This document shows positions 32,460-41,078 of a stretch of DNA of 64,000 nucleotides, one piece after another. Source of the DNA: Mesorhizobium sp. (GTDB lineage: Bacteria; Pseudomonadota; Alphaproteobacteria; Rhizobiales; Rhizobiaceae); contig SAQL01000020.1 in assembly GCA_004020645.1 (NCBI GenBank), positions 62,001 through 126,000 on the forward strand, written 5' to 3'. Made by a program: the position numbers and the translations under genes. The notes below the pieces were generated by a model that had not been told where the DNA came from, searched no databases, and was given only the letters and a program-made list of their open reading frames with translations. Each line of letters opens with the position of its first letter. Position 1 is the first letter of the stretch.

Positions 32460-33214
32460 CCAACTCGCGCTTTCCCGCCAACCGCACGCCGGAAATCGGC
32501 GCCATCTTTCCGCGCGACCGCAACTGGCATCCGCCGGCCTTGACGCCAGCCTACAAGACTTCTGTGCTGCGCTCGCCGCGACGGCCGCTTCTTTCCCTCG
32601 ACAACACCCTGTCGGAGCTTACGGGGCCGGTCTTCGGCCACAGTATTCTCGGTGAACTGGACAATGACCTCATACATAATTTTGCCGGGCCGGGCGAAAG
32701 CGCGATCGGGCCGCGCATCCTCGTCTATGGCCGCCTGCTCGACGAGCGCGGCATCGGCATCGCCGGTGCGCTGCTGGAGGTATGGCAGGCCAACGCCGGC
32801 GGACGCTATCGCCACAAGAAGGAGACTTATCTCGCGCCACTCGATCCGAACTTCGGCGGCTGCGGCCGCACCATCACCGGCGAGGATGGCTCCTATTGTT
32901 TCCGCACGATCCAGCCGGGGCCATATCCCTGGCCCAACGGACCCAACGACTGGCGTCCAGCTCACATCCATTTCTCGATCTTCGGGCACGGCTTCGCGCA
33001 GCGCTTGATCACCCAGATGTATTTCGAGGGCGACCCGATGATCTGGAGGTGCCCGATCGTGCGGACCATCAACGACCGCCGCGCTATTGAAGGCCTCACC
33101 GCCGCACTCGACATGGAGGCAACGATACCGATGGATGCGCGGGCATACAAATTCGACATTGTACTGCGCGGCCGCCGCTCGACGCTGTTCGAAAACCGGA
33201 TCGAGGGCAACTGA
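32456..33214 (+). CDS. pcaH: Protocatechuate 3,4-dioxygenase, beta subunit
   Basis: A 252-residue subunit that carries the non-haem Fe(III) of the intradiol ring-cleavage enzyme. The family core LLEVWQANAGGRYRHKKE includes one Tyr ligand, and DWRPAHIHFSIFG includes the two His ligands. Length fits the usual 235-250 residues. It overlaps pcaC upstream and abuts pcaG downstream. Confidence 0.95.
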   Translation: MTNSRFPANRTPEIGAIFPRDRNWHPPALTPAYKTSVLRSPRRPLLSLDNTLSELTGPVFGHSILGELDNDLIHNFAGPGESAIGPRILVYGRLLDERGIGIAGALLEVWQANAGGRYRHKKETYLAPLDPNFGGCGRTITGEDGSYCFRTIQPGPYPWPNGPNDWRPAHIHFSIFGHGFAQRLITQMYFEGDPMIWRCPIVRTINDRRAIEGLTAALDMEATIPMDARAYKFDIVLRGRRSTLFENRIEGN

Positions 33215-33828
33215 TGGTCCAGGCTCTCGGCCGGCTGAAGGAAAGCGCCTCGCAGACCGCGGGACCCTACGTCCATATAGGGCTGACGCCCAACTTTGCC
33301 GGTATCTCGGGCGTCTATGAACGCGACCTTGGCACCGCGATGGTCAGCGACAAGACCAGGGGCGAACGCATCAGGGTCAACATCCGGGTGATCGACGGCG
33401 CCGGCTCGCCGCTGAAGGACGCGCTTGTGGAGATCTGGCAGGCGGACGCCGCCGGCATCTACAATGCGCCCTCGGATCTGCGCGGCTCCGCCGACCCGAA
33501 TTTTACCGGCTGGGGCCGGCTGCCCACCGACATGACGACGGGCGAATGCTTGTTCGAGACCATCAAACCCGGCCGTGTGCCTTTCTTCGACGGCCGCATG
33601 ATGGCGCCGCATTTGACGGTCTGGATCGTCGCGCGTGGAATCAACATTGGCCTTCACACCCGCATGTATTTCAGCGACGAGGAAACCGCCAACGCCGAGG
33701 ATCCCGTCCTGATGCGCATTGAGCAAAGAGAGCGCGTGTCAACGCTGGTAGCGCCGCGCGATGGCGACATCTATAAGTTCGACATTCATCTCCAGGGCAT
33801 CAACGAGACCGTCTTCTTCGACATATGA
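33214..33828 (+). CDS. pcaG: Protocatechuate 3,4-dioxygenase, alpha subunit
   Basis: A 204-residue partner of PcaH. It has the same beta-sandwich pattern (LVEIWQADAAGIYNAPSD, FTGWGRLPTD) but lacks the iron ligands, as alpha subunits do. The N-terminal QTAGPYVHIGLTPNFAG is characteristic. The start shares one base with the pcaH stop. Confidence 0.95.
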   Translation: MVQALGRLKESASQTAGPYVHIGLTPNFAGISGVYERDLGTAMVSDKTRGERIRVNIRVIDGAGSPLKDALVEIWQADAAGIYNAPSDLRGSADPNFTGWGRLPTDMTTGECLFETIKPGRVPFFDGRMMAPHLTVWIVARGINIGLHTRMYFSDEETANAEDPVLMRIEQRERVSTLVAPRDGDIYKFDIHLQGINETVFFDI

Positions 33829-34883
33829 TCGCAGCATTCGACAATCCCCTCCTGTCCGGGCTTCTCGGCGATGAGAAGATGGCGACGCTGCTCGGCGTCG
33901 AGGCCGAACTTGCGACGATGCTGCAATTCGAGAAAGCGCTCGCCGACGCAGAAGGTGCACTCGGCATCGTCCCGGCGGCTGCAGCAAGCGCAATCGGACG
34001 CGTCCTCGACAACTTCCGGCCGGAAATCCAGGCCCTGAGGGACGCAACGGAGCGCGACGGCGTCATGGTGCCGGAGCTCGTGCGGCAGATCAGGCTTGCT
34101 GTGGGAGAGCCGCATTCAGAGCATGTGCATTTCGGTGCGACTAGCCAGGACGTGATCGACACGGCCATCATCCTGCGAATTCGCGCCTGTATCGACCTGT
34201 TGGAAGAACGGCTTTCGGCACTGGTGGTCGCCTTCGCCGATCTCGGCCACCGGTTTGGCGATCGCCCGCTGATGGCCCGAACCCGAATGCAGGCAGCGAT
34301 CCCGATTTCCGTAGCCGACCGCGTCACAAGCTGGCGCGAACCGCTTGTGCGCCACCATGAGCGGCTTCAATCGGTGCGAATATCGGTTCTCGTCATCCAG
34401 TTCGGCGGCGCCGTCGGGACACTCGAGCAGTTCGCAGACAAGGGCGCCGCCGTCCGTGCCGCGCTGGCCCGGCGGCTAAGCCTCGGCGACGCGCCGCAAT
34501 GGCACAGCCAGCGCGACCGCATCGCTGAGCTGGCCAACTGGCTGTCGCTTGTGACGGGCGGCCTCGGCAAGTTCGGGCAGGACATTGCGCTGATGGCGCA
34601 GGCAGGCGACGAGCTGCAACGGGCGGGCGGCGGTTCATCGTCCGCCATGGCGCACAAGCGCAATCCCATCGATGCCGAGATGCTGGTGACGCTTGCCCGC
34701 TACAACGCAGTCCAATTGTCGGGAATGCATCATGCGCTGATCCATGAGCAAGAGCGCTCTGGTGCAGCCTGGACGCTGGAATGGTTGATCTTGCCGCAGA
34801 TGCTCATGGCGGCTGGAGCATCGACCTGTGTCGCGGACAGGCTGGTCCGAACCACAGCGGCAATCGGAGGCAAGGTTGACTGA
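33825..34883 (+). CDS. pcaB: 3-Carboxy-cis,cis-muconate cycloisomerase
   Basis: A 352-residue member of the fumarase/aspartase superfamily that lactonises the ring-cleavage product. The superfamily signature is GGSSSAMAHKRNPIDAE, and VHFGATSQDVIDTA is the His-bearing motif. At 352 residues it is the short form without the extra C-terminal domain. It is the last gene of the rightward operon and is followed by a strong hairpin. Confidence 0.94.
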   Translation: MIAAFDNPLLSGLLGDEKMATLLGVEAELATMLQFEKALADAEGALGIVPAAAASAIGRVLDNFRPEIQALRDATERDGVMVPELVRQIRLAVGEPHSEHVHFGATSQDVIDTAIILRIRACIDLLEERLSALVVAFADLGHRFGDRPLMARTRMQAAIPISVADRVTSWREPLVRHHERLQSVRISVLVIQFGGAVGTLEQFADKGAAVRAALARRLSLGDAPQWHSQRDRIAELANWLSLVTGGLGKFGQDIALMAQAGDELQRAGGGSSSAMAHKRNPIDAEMLVTLARYNAVQLSGMHHALIHEQERSGAAWTLEWLILPQMLMAAGASTCVADRLVRTTAAIGGKVD

Positions 34884-34892
34884 TCCCACTAA

Positions 34893-34997
34893 TGCATGTC
34901 GCGCAAAAGTGTGCAGCGGTTTTGCGACAACGACATGCATAAAAACAACAACCTAAAGCGCGTCGCATGAGGCCGGTCAAACGCGACGCGCTTTAGG
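34893..34997. repeat. Dispersed palindromic element, copy 2
   Basis: It has two stems. The first is TGCATGTCG (34893-34901) with CGACATGCA (34931-34939). The second is described below as a possible terminator. The modules are the same as at 6601-6708, in reverse order and orientation. Confidence 0.85.
34952..34997. terminator. Possible bidirectional terminator between pcaB and the Gfo/Idh gene
   Basis: CCTAAAGCGCGTCGC and GCGACGCGCTTTAGG form a perfect 15-bp stem around a 16-nt loop, between convergent genes. Only short T or A tracts flank it, so termination is likely but not certain. It is part of the dispersed element. Confidence 0.5.
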
Positions 34998-35076
34998 CGG
35001 CTCACGCCGTGGATCTTGCGATTTAGCCGTCTCCGCTACCACTTAGTCGGTAGATCAAGCGGTTACGCAGTAACCA

Positions 35077-36201
35077 TCAGCCACACTTTGCGCTCTCGCA
35101 GGCATCGAGTGGGTTGGAAATGGCCGTGCCGTGGTTTGCCGACAATTGTGCGGCCATACCCATGGCGACAGCTTTCCAGCCATCGTCCAACGTCACCTCG
35201 ACCGGCCCTTCGCCTCGCAGGGCGGCGCAGAACCGCTGATGCTGATAGAAAGTCGAGCCGTTGTGATCGCCGGCCGTCAACAATTGCGGGTCGACCGGGA
35301 TCTCGACCGTGTACGGTCCCTGCGGAAAACGCGGGCTGACGATCAGCTGCGGCGTCGGCGCCGCGCCGAGATGAGCTGGCCAGAAGCGGCCGGGACCCGG
35401 CACCAGGCATTCGACTTTACCTCGCACACCGACGGCGCTGATCTCCTCCTGATAGCGGCTGCCCTCTGCATACATGCACAGTTCCAGCATGGCGCGCGCG
35501 CCGCTGGCGAAATCGACCAGCACGTAGCCGCAATCCCAGATATCGGGTGTCTCGCCATCATAACGTTCGTTGAGATGGTTCACTTCCTGTCCGGCCGACG
35601 CCATGATTCTTACCGGTTCCGATTTCAGGATCAGCCGCATGAGATCGAAGAAATGGCAGCATTTTTCGACGAACGTGCCTCCCGATCGACGGTTGAAGCG
35701 GTTCCAGTGGGCCACCTTGTCCAGGAACGGGTAGCGATGTTCGCGGATTGTCAGCATCCGGATGCCGCCGGTGGCGTCCTGCGCCTGCTCGATGAATCGA
35801 GCGACCGGCGGCATATAGCGGTATTCCATCGCGACCCAGACTGGTGCGGTATAGGTCGCGGCGAACGCCTTCACCGCGGCTGCGTCGACTGGATCGGTGA
35901 AAAGCGGCTTCTCGACCAGGATGGGCAGCGCACGGATAGCAGCGATTTCCTTGAGCTGTGCGAAATGCACATAGTTCGGACTGGCGATGAGCAGGCAGTC
36001 GACGCGCGGATCGGCCGCCACCTCCGCGACCGAGCCGGCGATCGATGCTTGCGGGGCGAGGACTGCCGCGCGGGCGCGCATCGTCGTATCGGGCTCGAAG
36101 ATCGCCGCGACGCCGACATCGGGCAGCAGCGCGATATTGCGAAGATGCTCCTGCCCCATCATGCCGCAGCCGATGATGCCGTAGGAAATGTGCTTCGCCA
36201 T
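35077..36201 (-). CDS. Gfo/Idh/MocA family oxidoreductase
   Basis: A 374-residue NAD(P)-dependent dehydrogenase. The Rossmann motif is GIIGCGMMGQEH, and the conserved EKPLF sits where this family has its catalytic EKP. The C-terminal domain has a metal- or substrate-contact segment GGTFVEKCCHFFDLMR. Family members oxidise or reduce sugars, inositols and related polyols. It is 10 bp upstream in map terms of the GntR gene on the same strand and probably shares its transcript. Its substrate is unknown; the adjacent flavin monooxygenase suggests sulfosugar or sulfonate metabolism. Confidence 0.88.
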   Translation of the reverse strand: MAKHISYGIIGCGMMGQEHLRNIALLPDVGVAAIFEPDTTMRARAAVLAPQASIAGSVAEVAADPRVDCLLIASPNYVHFAQLKEIAAIRALPILVEKPLFTDPVDAAAVKAFAATYTAPVWVAMEYRYMPPVARFIEQAQDATGGIRMLTIREHRYPFLDKVAHWNRFNRRSGGTFVEKCCHFFDLMRLILKSEPVRIMASAGQEVNHLNERYDGETPDIWDCGYVLVDFASGARAMLELCMYAEGSRYQEEISAVGVRGKVECLVPGPGRFWPAHLGAAPTPQLIVSPRFPQGPYTVEIPVDPQLLTAGDHNGSTFYQHQRFCAALRGEGPVEVTLDDGWKAVAMGMAAQLSANHGTAISNPLDACESAKCG

Positions 36202-36210
36202 AGCCGTTCC

Positions 36211-36921
36211 TTATCGCAGCCGCGCGACGTAGCGTGCGACGCCATGATCAAACCAGGTCCTGGAAAACTCCGCGCTGGCGCCGTCCTGCATCCAGCCGGT
36301 ACGCTCGATGAAGCCGGCGGCGGCGCTCGGCGCGAGGCCGAACTCAGGCGGCGCCCATCCCGGCACCTGGCCGACCCCGACGCGGTCCTCTGCACGCAAG
36401 ATCCAGATGCCGAGCGCCTTGCGGTAGTAGAGATAGAGCGAATCCGACAGTTCTTCGATAGCAACCGTCTCCGCACGGGAACCGTCGAGCCAGATCTCCT
36501 CCAGCGCCGCCGGCTTGCCGCCGAGGCTCCGCAGCCGCCTTATTCTATGGGCCTCGCTGCTCGACCCGAACACCGGCAGGTCCGTCGGTTTCGCCAGCCG
36601 ATCGACTGACAGAACGCGCGCCGTCGGCAGCCCGCCTCCCTCCAGGAGTTCCAGCCGGAACATCGAATAGACACTGGCCACGTCGGGTTGCGAACGTACG
36701 TAGTTGCCGGATCCCTGGATGCGACTGAGCAAGCCCTTGCGCTCGAGATCGCCGAGCGCCTTGCGCAAAGTACCGACCGCTATTCCAAGGCCCGCAGCCA
36801 TGTCGCGCTCCGGCGGAAGCTTCTCGCCCTCGATCATCCTCCCGGCCGCGATCTCGCGGATCAGCATTTCGCTGACCTTTTGATGCATCGGAAGCGCGTA
36901 GGTGTTCCTGGACGTGGTCAC
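36211..36921 (-). CDS. GntR-family regulator with UTRA domain
   Basis: A 236-residue HutC-type regulator. The N-terminal winged helix (LPPERDMAAGLGIAVGTLRKAL) is followed by a UTRA ligand domain ending in the FSRTWF segment typical of this group. The start is a GTG preceded by GGAGA. It is divergent from the flavin monooxygenase gene and precedes the Gfo/Idh gene, so it likely controls both. The 50-bp divergent gap holds TTGATACACTATTGATC, a possible operator. Confidence 0.88.
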   Translation of the reverse strand: MTTSRNTYALPMHQKVSEMLIREIAAGRMIEGEKLPPERDMAAGLGIAVGTLRKALGDLERKGLLSRIQGSGNYVRSQPDVASVYSMFRLELLEGGGLPTARVLSVDRLAKPTDLPVFGSSSEAHRIRRLRSLGGKPAALEEIWLDGSRAETVAIEELSDSLYLYYRKALGIWILRAEDRVGVGQVPGWAPPEFGLAPSAAAGFIERTGWMQDGASAEFSRTWFDHGVARYVARLR

Positions 36922-36973
36922 ATTGTCTCCAACTCAAATTGATACACTATTGATCTACACAAACACGAATGAT

Positions 36974-38176
36974 ATGCAACAGGGAAATCAAGTCTCTGAC
37001 AACGAGGGAGTGCCGACATTGACGGTCGTTCCGGTGACGTCCGCAGATCTCGATGCTGCTGAAGTATCGTGGTTTTCCGCTTTGTGTTCCGATGATTTCC
37101 GCTATCTCGGCGTACCGGATGGCGCGCTGCGGTCGAGTTGGGAGCACTGCTCCGACATCGTCAAGACAGCCGAAGGACTGGGCTTTCGCAACATCCTGTG
37201 TCCCTCGTCCTATCAGGTTGGCCAGGATACTCTGTCCTTCGTGGCGGGCTGCGCTCCGATGACCCATTCGATCAACCTTCTCGCGGCGGTGCGTTGCGGC
37301 GAAATGCAACCGATCATGCTGGCGCGCACGCTCGCAACGCTCGACCATATGCTGAAGGGCAGATTGACTATAAACGTCATCTCTTCCGACTTTCCCGGCG
37401 AAGTCGCCGACAGCCGCTTCCGCTATCAGCGTTCGCGCGAGGTCATCGAGATCCTGCGTCAGGCCTGGACGCGCGACGAAATCGACCATCAGGGCGAAGT
37501 CTATCAATACGGGAAAGTAACCGCCGACCCGGCAAAGCCCTACCAACAGAATGGCGGGCCGCTGCTCTATTTCGGCGGCTATTCGCCCGACGCGCTCGAA
37601 CTCTGCGGCGCACAGTGTGACGTGTATCTGATGTGGCCGGAGGCGAAGGACGTGTTGGCGCACCGCATGCGTGATGTTCACGAGCGTGCAGCCGCCCATG
37701 GCCGCACATTGGATTATGGCCTGCGCGTCCACGTGATCGTGCGCGATACCGAAGCCGAAGCCCGCGAATATGCCGAGGAGCTGGTTTCGAAACTCGACGA
37801 CGAGCAGGGTAGAGTTATCCGCGCCCGCGCACTGGACGCGACATCCCTGGGCGTCGCCCACCAGGCAAAGAACCGCGCCGGCGCCGACGCACAAGGCTAT
37901 GTCGAGCGGCATCTGTGGACCGGCGTTGGCCGCGCACGCTCCGGTTGCGGCGCAGCGATCGTCGGCTCGACCGATCAAGTCATGTGCGAGATCGAGGAAT
38001 ACCGGAAAATGGGCATCCGCGCCTTCATCTTCTCCGGCTATCCGCATCTCGACGAGGCCCTGTCCTTCGGCAAGCGCGTGCTGCCGAACATCAACACCTG
38101 CTCGCTGCCGCATGCCTATGGCCGGGTGCCGGAAATCACCCCGCCGACTCCGCTCGGAACCGGGGAGCGGCGATGA
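36974..38176 (+). CDS. SsuD-like FMNH2-dependent monooxygenase
   Basis: A 400-residue luciferase-like enzyme of the alkanesulfonate monooxygenase group. Family segments include GFRNILCPSSYQVGQDTLSF, INLLAAVRCGEMQPIMLA, GRLTINVISSDFPGE and GRARSGCGAAIVGS. Such enzymes use FMNH2 and oxygen to release sulfite from sulfonates, giving an aldehyde. A flavin reductase gene follows at 38243 and would supply FMNH2. The lack of ssu transport genes and the nearby sugar oxidoreductase raise the possibility of a sulfosugar substrate. ATG 36974 lacks a strong ribosome-binding site; a later start is possible. Confidence 0.88.
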   Translation: MQQGNQVSDNEGVPTLTVVPVTSADLDAAEVSWFSALCSDDFRYLGVPDGALRSSWEHCSDIVKTAEGLGFRNILCPSSYQVGQDTLSFVAGCAPMTHSINLLAAVRCGEMQPIMLARTLATLDHMLKGRLTINVISSDFPGEVADSRFRYQRSREVIEILRQAWTRDEIDHQGEVYQYGKVTADPAKPYQQNGGPLLYFGGYSPDALELCGAQCDVYLMWPEAKDVLAHRMRDVHERAAAHGRTLDYGLRVHVIVRDTEAEAREYAEELVSKLDDEQGRVIRARALDATSLGVAHQAKNRAGADAQGYVERHLWTGVGRARSGCGAAIVGSTDQVMCEIEEYRKMGIRAFIFSGYPHLDEALSFGKRVLPNINTCSLPHAYGRVPEITPPTPLGTGERR

Positions 38177-38242
38177 TGATGCTGCGAATGCGCCTCAACG
38201 AGATTGAAGCTTCCACCGCAGCCCTTGGCCAGGAGGCGCCTG

Positions 38243-38788
38243 ATGTACCACTTCCTCAACCCCGAGCAGCAACCGATGAAAAGCTTCGTGCCCGGCCCCG
38301 ACCGCAAGCGCGAGTTCCGTGACGCGCTCGGCCGGTTTGCGACCGGCATCACCGTCGTCACCACGATGACGCCTGATGGTCCCGTCGGCATCACCGCGAA
38401 CAGCTTTGCATCGGTGTCCCTCGACCCGCCGATCGTGCTGTGGTCGATCGGCAGGCATTCAAGGCGCTTTGCCGCCTTCGCAGGTTGCGAGCATTTCGCG
38501 GTTCATGTTTTGGGCGCGGAGCAGATGGAGCTGAGCCAGCGCTTTGCTCGCGTCGGTCAAGCCTTCGACGGCCTCCCGCACGACCTGAACGATGCCGGCG
38601 TGCCGCTGCTGGGTGGCTGCCTGTCGCGGTTCGAATGCGTGCGGATCTCCGGGCATGAAGGCGGCGACCATTTGATCGTCGTTGCCCGCGTAAGCGCCGC
38701 GACCTTGCGAGACGGCGAACCTCTGCTTTTCTTCGGCGGAGGTTACGGGCGCTTCGAAGACGGTTCGAACGTGACCCCATCGATGTAG
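38243..38788 (+). CDS. Flavin reductase (FMN-binding split-barrel)
   Basis: A 181-residue flavin reductase of the two-component monooxygenase type. The segments FRDALGRFATGITVVTTMTP and ITANSFASVSLDPPIVLWSI bind FMN, and GLPHDLNDAGVPLLGGCLSR is the family C-terminal pattern. AGGAGG lies before ATG 38243. It should reduce FMN with NAD(P)H and hand it to the upstream SsuD-like monooxygenase, 66 bp away on the same strand. Confidence 0.92.
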   Translation: MYHFLNPEQQPMKSFVPGPDRKREFRDALGRFATGITVVTTMTPDGPVGITANSFASVSLDPPIVLWSIGRHSRRFAAFAGCEHFAVHVLGAEQMELSQRFARVGQAFDGLPHDLNDAGVPLLGGCLSRFECVRISGHEGGDHLIVVARVSAATLRDGEPLLFFGGGYGRFEDGSNVTPSM

Positions 38789-38826
38789 TGATGGCCTGGC
38801 CCGGACAGCGGTGTGAACCATATGTC

Positions 38827-39870
38827 TCAGGCGCGAACCGGGCCGGTCGACTGGCGTTGCACGATATGGCAGGCGAATTCGATACGGCGCGGCGGCAGGT
38901 CCCCGCCGAGATCGGCGAGCAGGAGGTCGAGCGACGCCGCGCCGATCTCGCGCATCGGGATATGCATCGTCGTGAGGGGCGGGTTTTGGAAAGCCGCCTG
39001 CGGAAGGTCATCCATGCCCATGACCGACACGTCGGCGGGCACCTCGTAACCCGACTTCCGGATCGCTATCATCGCGCCGATAGCGAGGCTGTCGCCCGCG
39101 GCGAGCACAGCTGTGAAGTCGAGGCCACGAGCCTCGATGCGCCGAGCAATCGCTTCGGCCGCAAGGTCCGGCAGCCAGTCCGCCACCTCCACAGCCATGT
39201 CGCCGGCCGCCAGGCCGCGCTCTCGCAGTGCGTCCTGCCAGCCCTCGAAGCGACGCTCGATCGTGCGCCGCCCGCGCCGCATCAGGAACAGGATGCGCCG
39301 GTGCCCGAGGTCGAGCAGGTGCTGCGTCGCGAGATGCGCCGCCGAACGGTTGCATGGCGTCAAGCTCGAATGGTGCATCGCCGGGTCGTCGCCGTTTATC
39401 AGCACGATCGGCTTGCCGAAACCGCCGCTCAGCGTCAGCACCGCCTCGTCGTCAAGCGTCAGAAACAGGCAGCCGACGACGCTCTTGTCTTGCCTGGCAT
39501 CATTGAGCAGCGCGATCTGCTCACCGGCGTCGGCGATCGAGCGCGGCACCAGCTCGACGCCGAGAGTTTTTGCGCGCTCGTTCAGTCCGTCGAGCACATA
39601 GAAGGTGAACTGGTTGCGGCCATAGTCGATCATCGCAGCGTTGCTTGCGGCGAGGATCACCTTGCGGCCGGCGATCGAAGTCGCGACCGTGTAGTTCAGC
39701 TTCCTGGCGGTTTCGATGATCGTCGACCGAAGATCGCCGCGCACGCCCTTGCCGCCGGCAAGCGCCCGCGACGCCGTGCTGACGGAAACGCCACAGCGCG
39801 CGGCGATGTCTTCGAGCCGCACGCGCCGGCTGGGCGTGCCGCGCTTCCCGCTTTCGACCTTCACGACCAT
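38827..39870 (-). CDS. LacI-family transcriptional regulator
   Basis: A 347-residue repressor. The helix-turn-helix and hinge (RLEDIAARCGVSVSTASRAL) are at the N-terminus, and a periplasmic-binding-protein-like ligand domain follows. ATG 39870 is chosen because it gives the usual 20-residue lead to the helix-turn-helix; the frame is open further upstream. It is divergent from the GH105-kduI-ABC operon and is the likely repressor of it. The inducer is probably an unsaturated uronide or a derivative. Confidence 0.9.
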   Translation of the reverse strand: MVVKVESGKRGTPSRRVRLEDIAARCGVSVSTASRALAGGKGVRGDLRSTIIETARKLNYTVATSIAGRKVILAASNAAMIDYGRNQFTFYVLDGLNERAKTLGVELVPRSIADAGEQIALLNDARQDKSVVGCLFLTLDDEAVLTLSGGFGKPIVLINGDDPAMHHSSLTPCNRSAAHLATQHLLDLGHRRILFLMRRGRRTIERRFEGWQDALRERGLAAGDMAVEVADWLPDLAAEAIARRIEARGLDFTAVLAAGDSLAIGAMIAIRKSGYEVPADVSVMGMDDLPQAAFQNPPLTTMHIPMREIGAASLDLLLADLGGDLPPRRIEFACHIVQRQSTGPVRA

Positions 39871-39989
39871 CGGCTGTTTCCTCACCAGACCTTCATGCTG
39901 CAAAAAAATTTCAGATTGCGCAATAAAAAAACTTGTGGCACCCATTTGCCCGACATCGCGCAAACTTGGGAGGAGTAGTGGCGTCGTCC

Positions 39990-41078
39990 ATGAGAGATAT
40001 GCGCTCAAAGCTCGACCTGCTCGTGCGCGGCATGACTGGCCTGCGCCATGACGGCCGTTTCGACGAGCCCAACCTCGACGGCACGGCCGGCGACTACATC
40101 AGCTTCGATTCCTGGGAATGGCCGCAGGGTGTGGGGCTCTATGGCCTCGTTTGCCTCTGGCGGCACAATCGCGACCCGAAGCTTCTGAAGACAATCGAAG
40201 ACTGGTACGAGCGCCATTTAAGAGCGGGCCTGCCGCCGATGAACATCAACACCACCGCTCCCATGATGGCGCTGGCATTGCTCTGGGGCGAGACACGCGA
40301 TCCGCGCTGGGAAACGCCTCTCGGCCAATGGGCCGAAAGGCTGCTTCGCGACATGCCCCGCACGCCCGAGGGCGGGTTCCAGCACAATGTCTCAGACAAG
40401 ATCAACGACGACGAATTGTGGGACGACACGTTGTTCATGGCTGGCCTGTTCCTCGCTTTCCACGGACGCGCGGCCGGCCGGCAAGCTTGCATCGACGAAG
40501 CTGTTCGCCAGTTCCTCGTCCATGCTCGCTATCTTGCCGACCCGAAAACCGGCTTGTGGTTCCATGGCTGGACATTTGCCGGCCGACATAATTTTGCCCG
40601 CGCTCTCTGGGCTCGCGGCAACGCCTGGATCACGGTCGGCATCCTCGACCTGATCGAAAATGGCGGTGTCGGCAAGCCGGTCGAAGCCTATCTGCTCGGC
40701 GTGCTGGAAGCGCAGATCGAAGCGCTGCTGCGCCTGCAGGCGCCATCGGGAGCATGGCACACTTTGCTCGATGACCCGACCTCCTATGAGGAGATGTCGG
40801 CCACCGCCGGCATCGGCTATGGTCTCATGAAAGCTGCGCGTATAGGCTTCGGGCCCAAGGCGTGCGGTCCGGCGGGCCGGCGCGCACTCGACGCGGTGCT
40901 GGCCAGCATCGACGAGAACGGCGTGCTCGGAAACGTTTCCTATGGCACCCGCATGGGCCATGATCTCCAGTTCTACCGCGACATCCCGATCCAGCCTACC
41001 GGCTACGGCCAGGCCCTGGCGATCCTCTGCCTCACAGAGGGGATGATCCATGCTGAAGCTGCCGAGGCGGCGGCATGA
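39990..41078 (+). CDS. Unsaturated glucuronyl/rhamnogalacturonyl hydrolase (GH105)
   Basis: A 362-residue (alpha/alpha)6-barrel enzyme without a signal peptide, so cytoplasmic. The GH88/GH105 pattern is visible: WPQGVGLYGL, then NDDELWDDTLFMAGLFLA with the candidate catalytic Asp, WARGNAWITVGILDL and TGYGQALAILCL. These enzymes hydrate the 4,5 double bond of unsaturated uronyl oligosaccharides left by lyases and release the sugar. The start could also be GTG 39978, closer to GGGAGGAG. Its last bases overlap kduI. Confidence 0.9.
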   Translation: MRDMRSKLDLLVRGMTGLRHDGRFDEPNLDGTAGDYISFDSWEWPQGVGLYGLVCLWRHNRDPKLLKTIEDWYERHLRAGLPPMNINTTAPMMALALLWGETRDPRWETPLGQWAERLLRDMPRTPEGGFQHNVSDKINDDELWDDTLFMAGLFLAFHGRAAGRQACIDEAVRQFLVHARYLADPKTGLWFHGWTFAGRHNFARALWARGNAWITVGILDLIENGGVGKPVEAYLLGVLEAQIEALLRLQAPSGAWHTLLDDPTSYEEMSATAGIGYGLMKAARIGFGPKACGPAGRRALDAVLASIDENGVLGNVSYGTRMGHDLQFYRDIPIQPTGYGQALAILCLTEGMIHAEAAEAAA

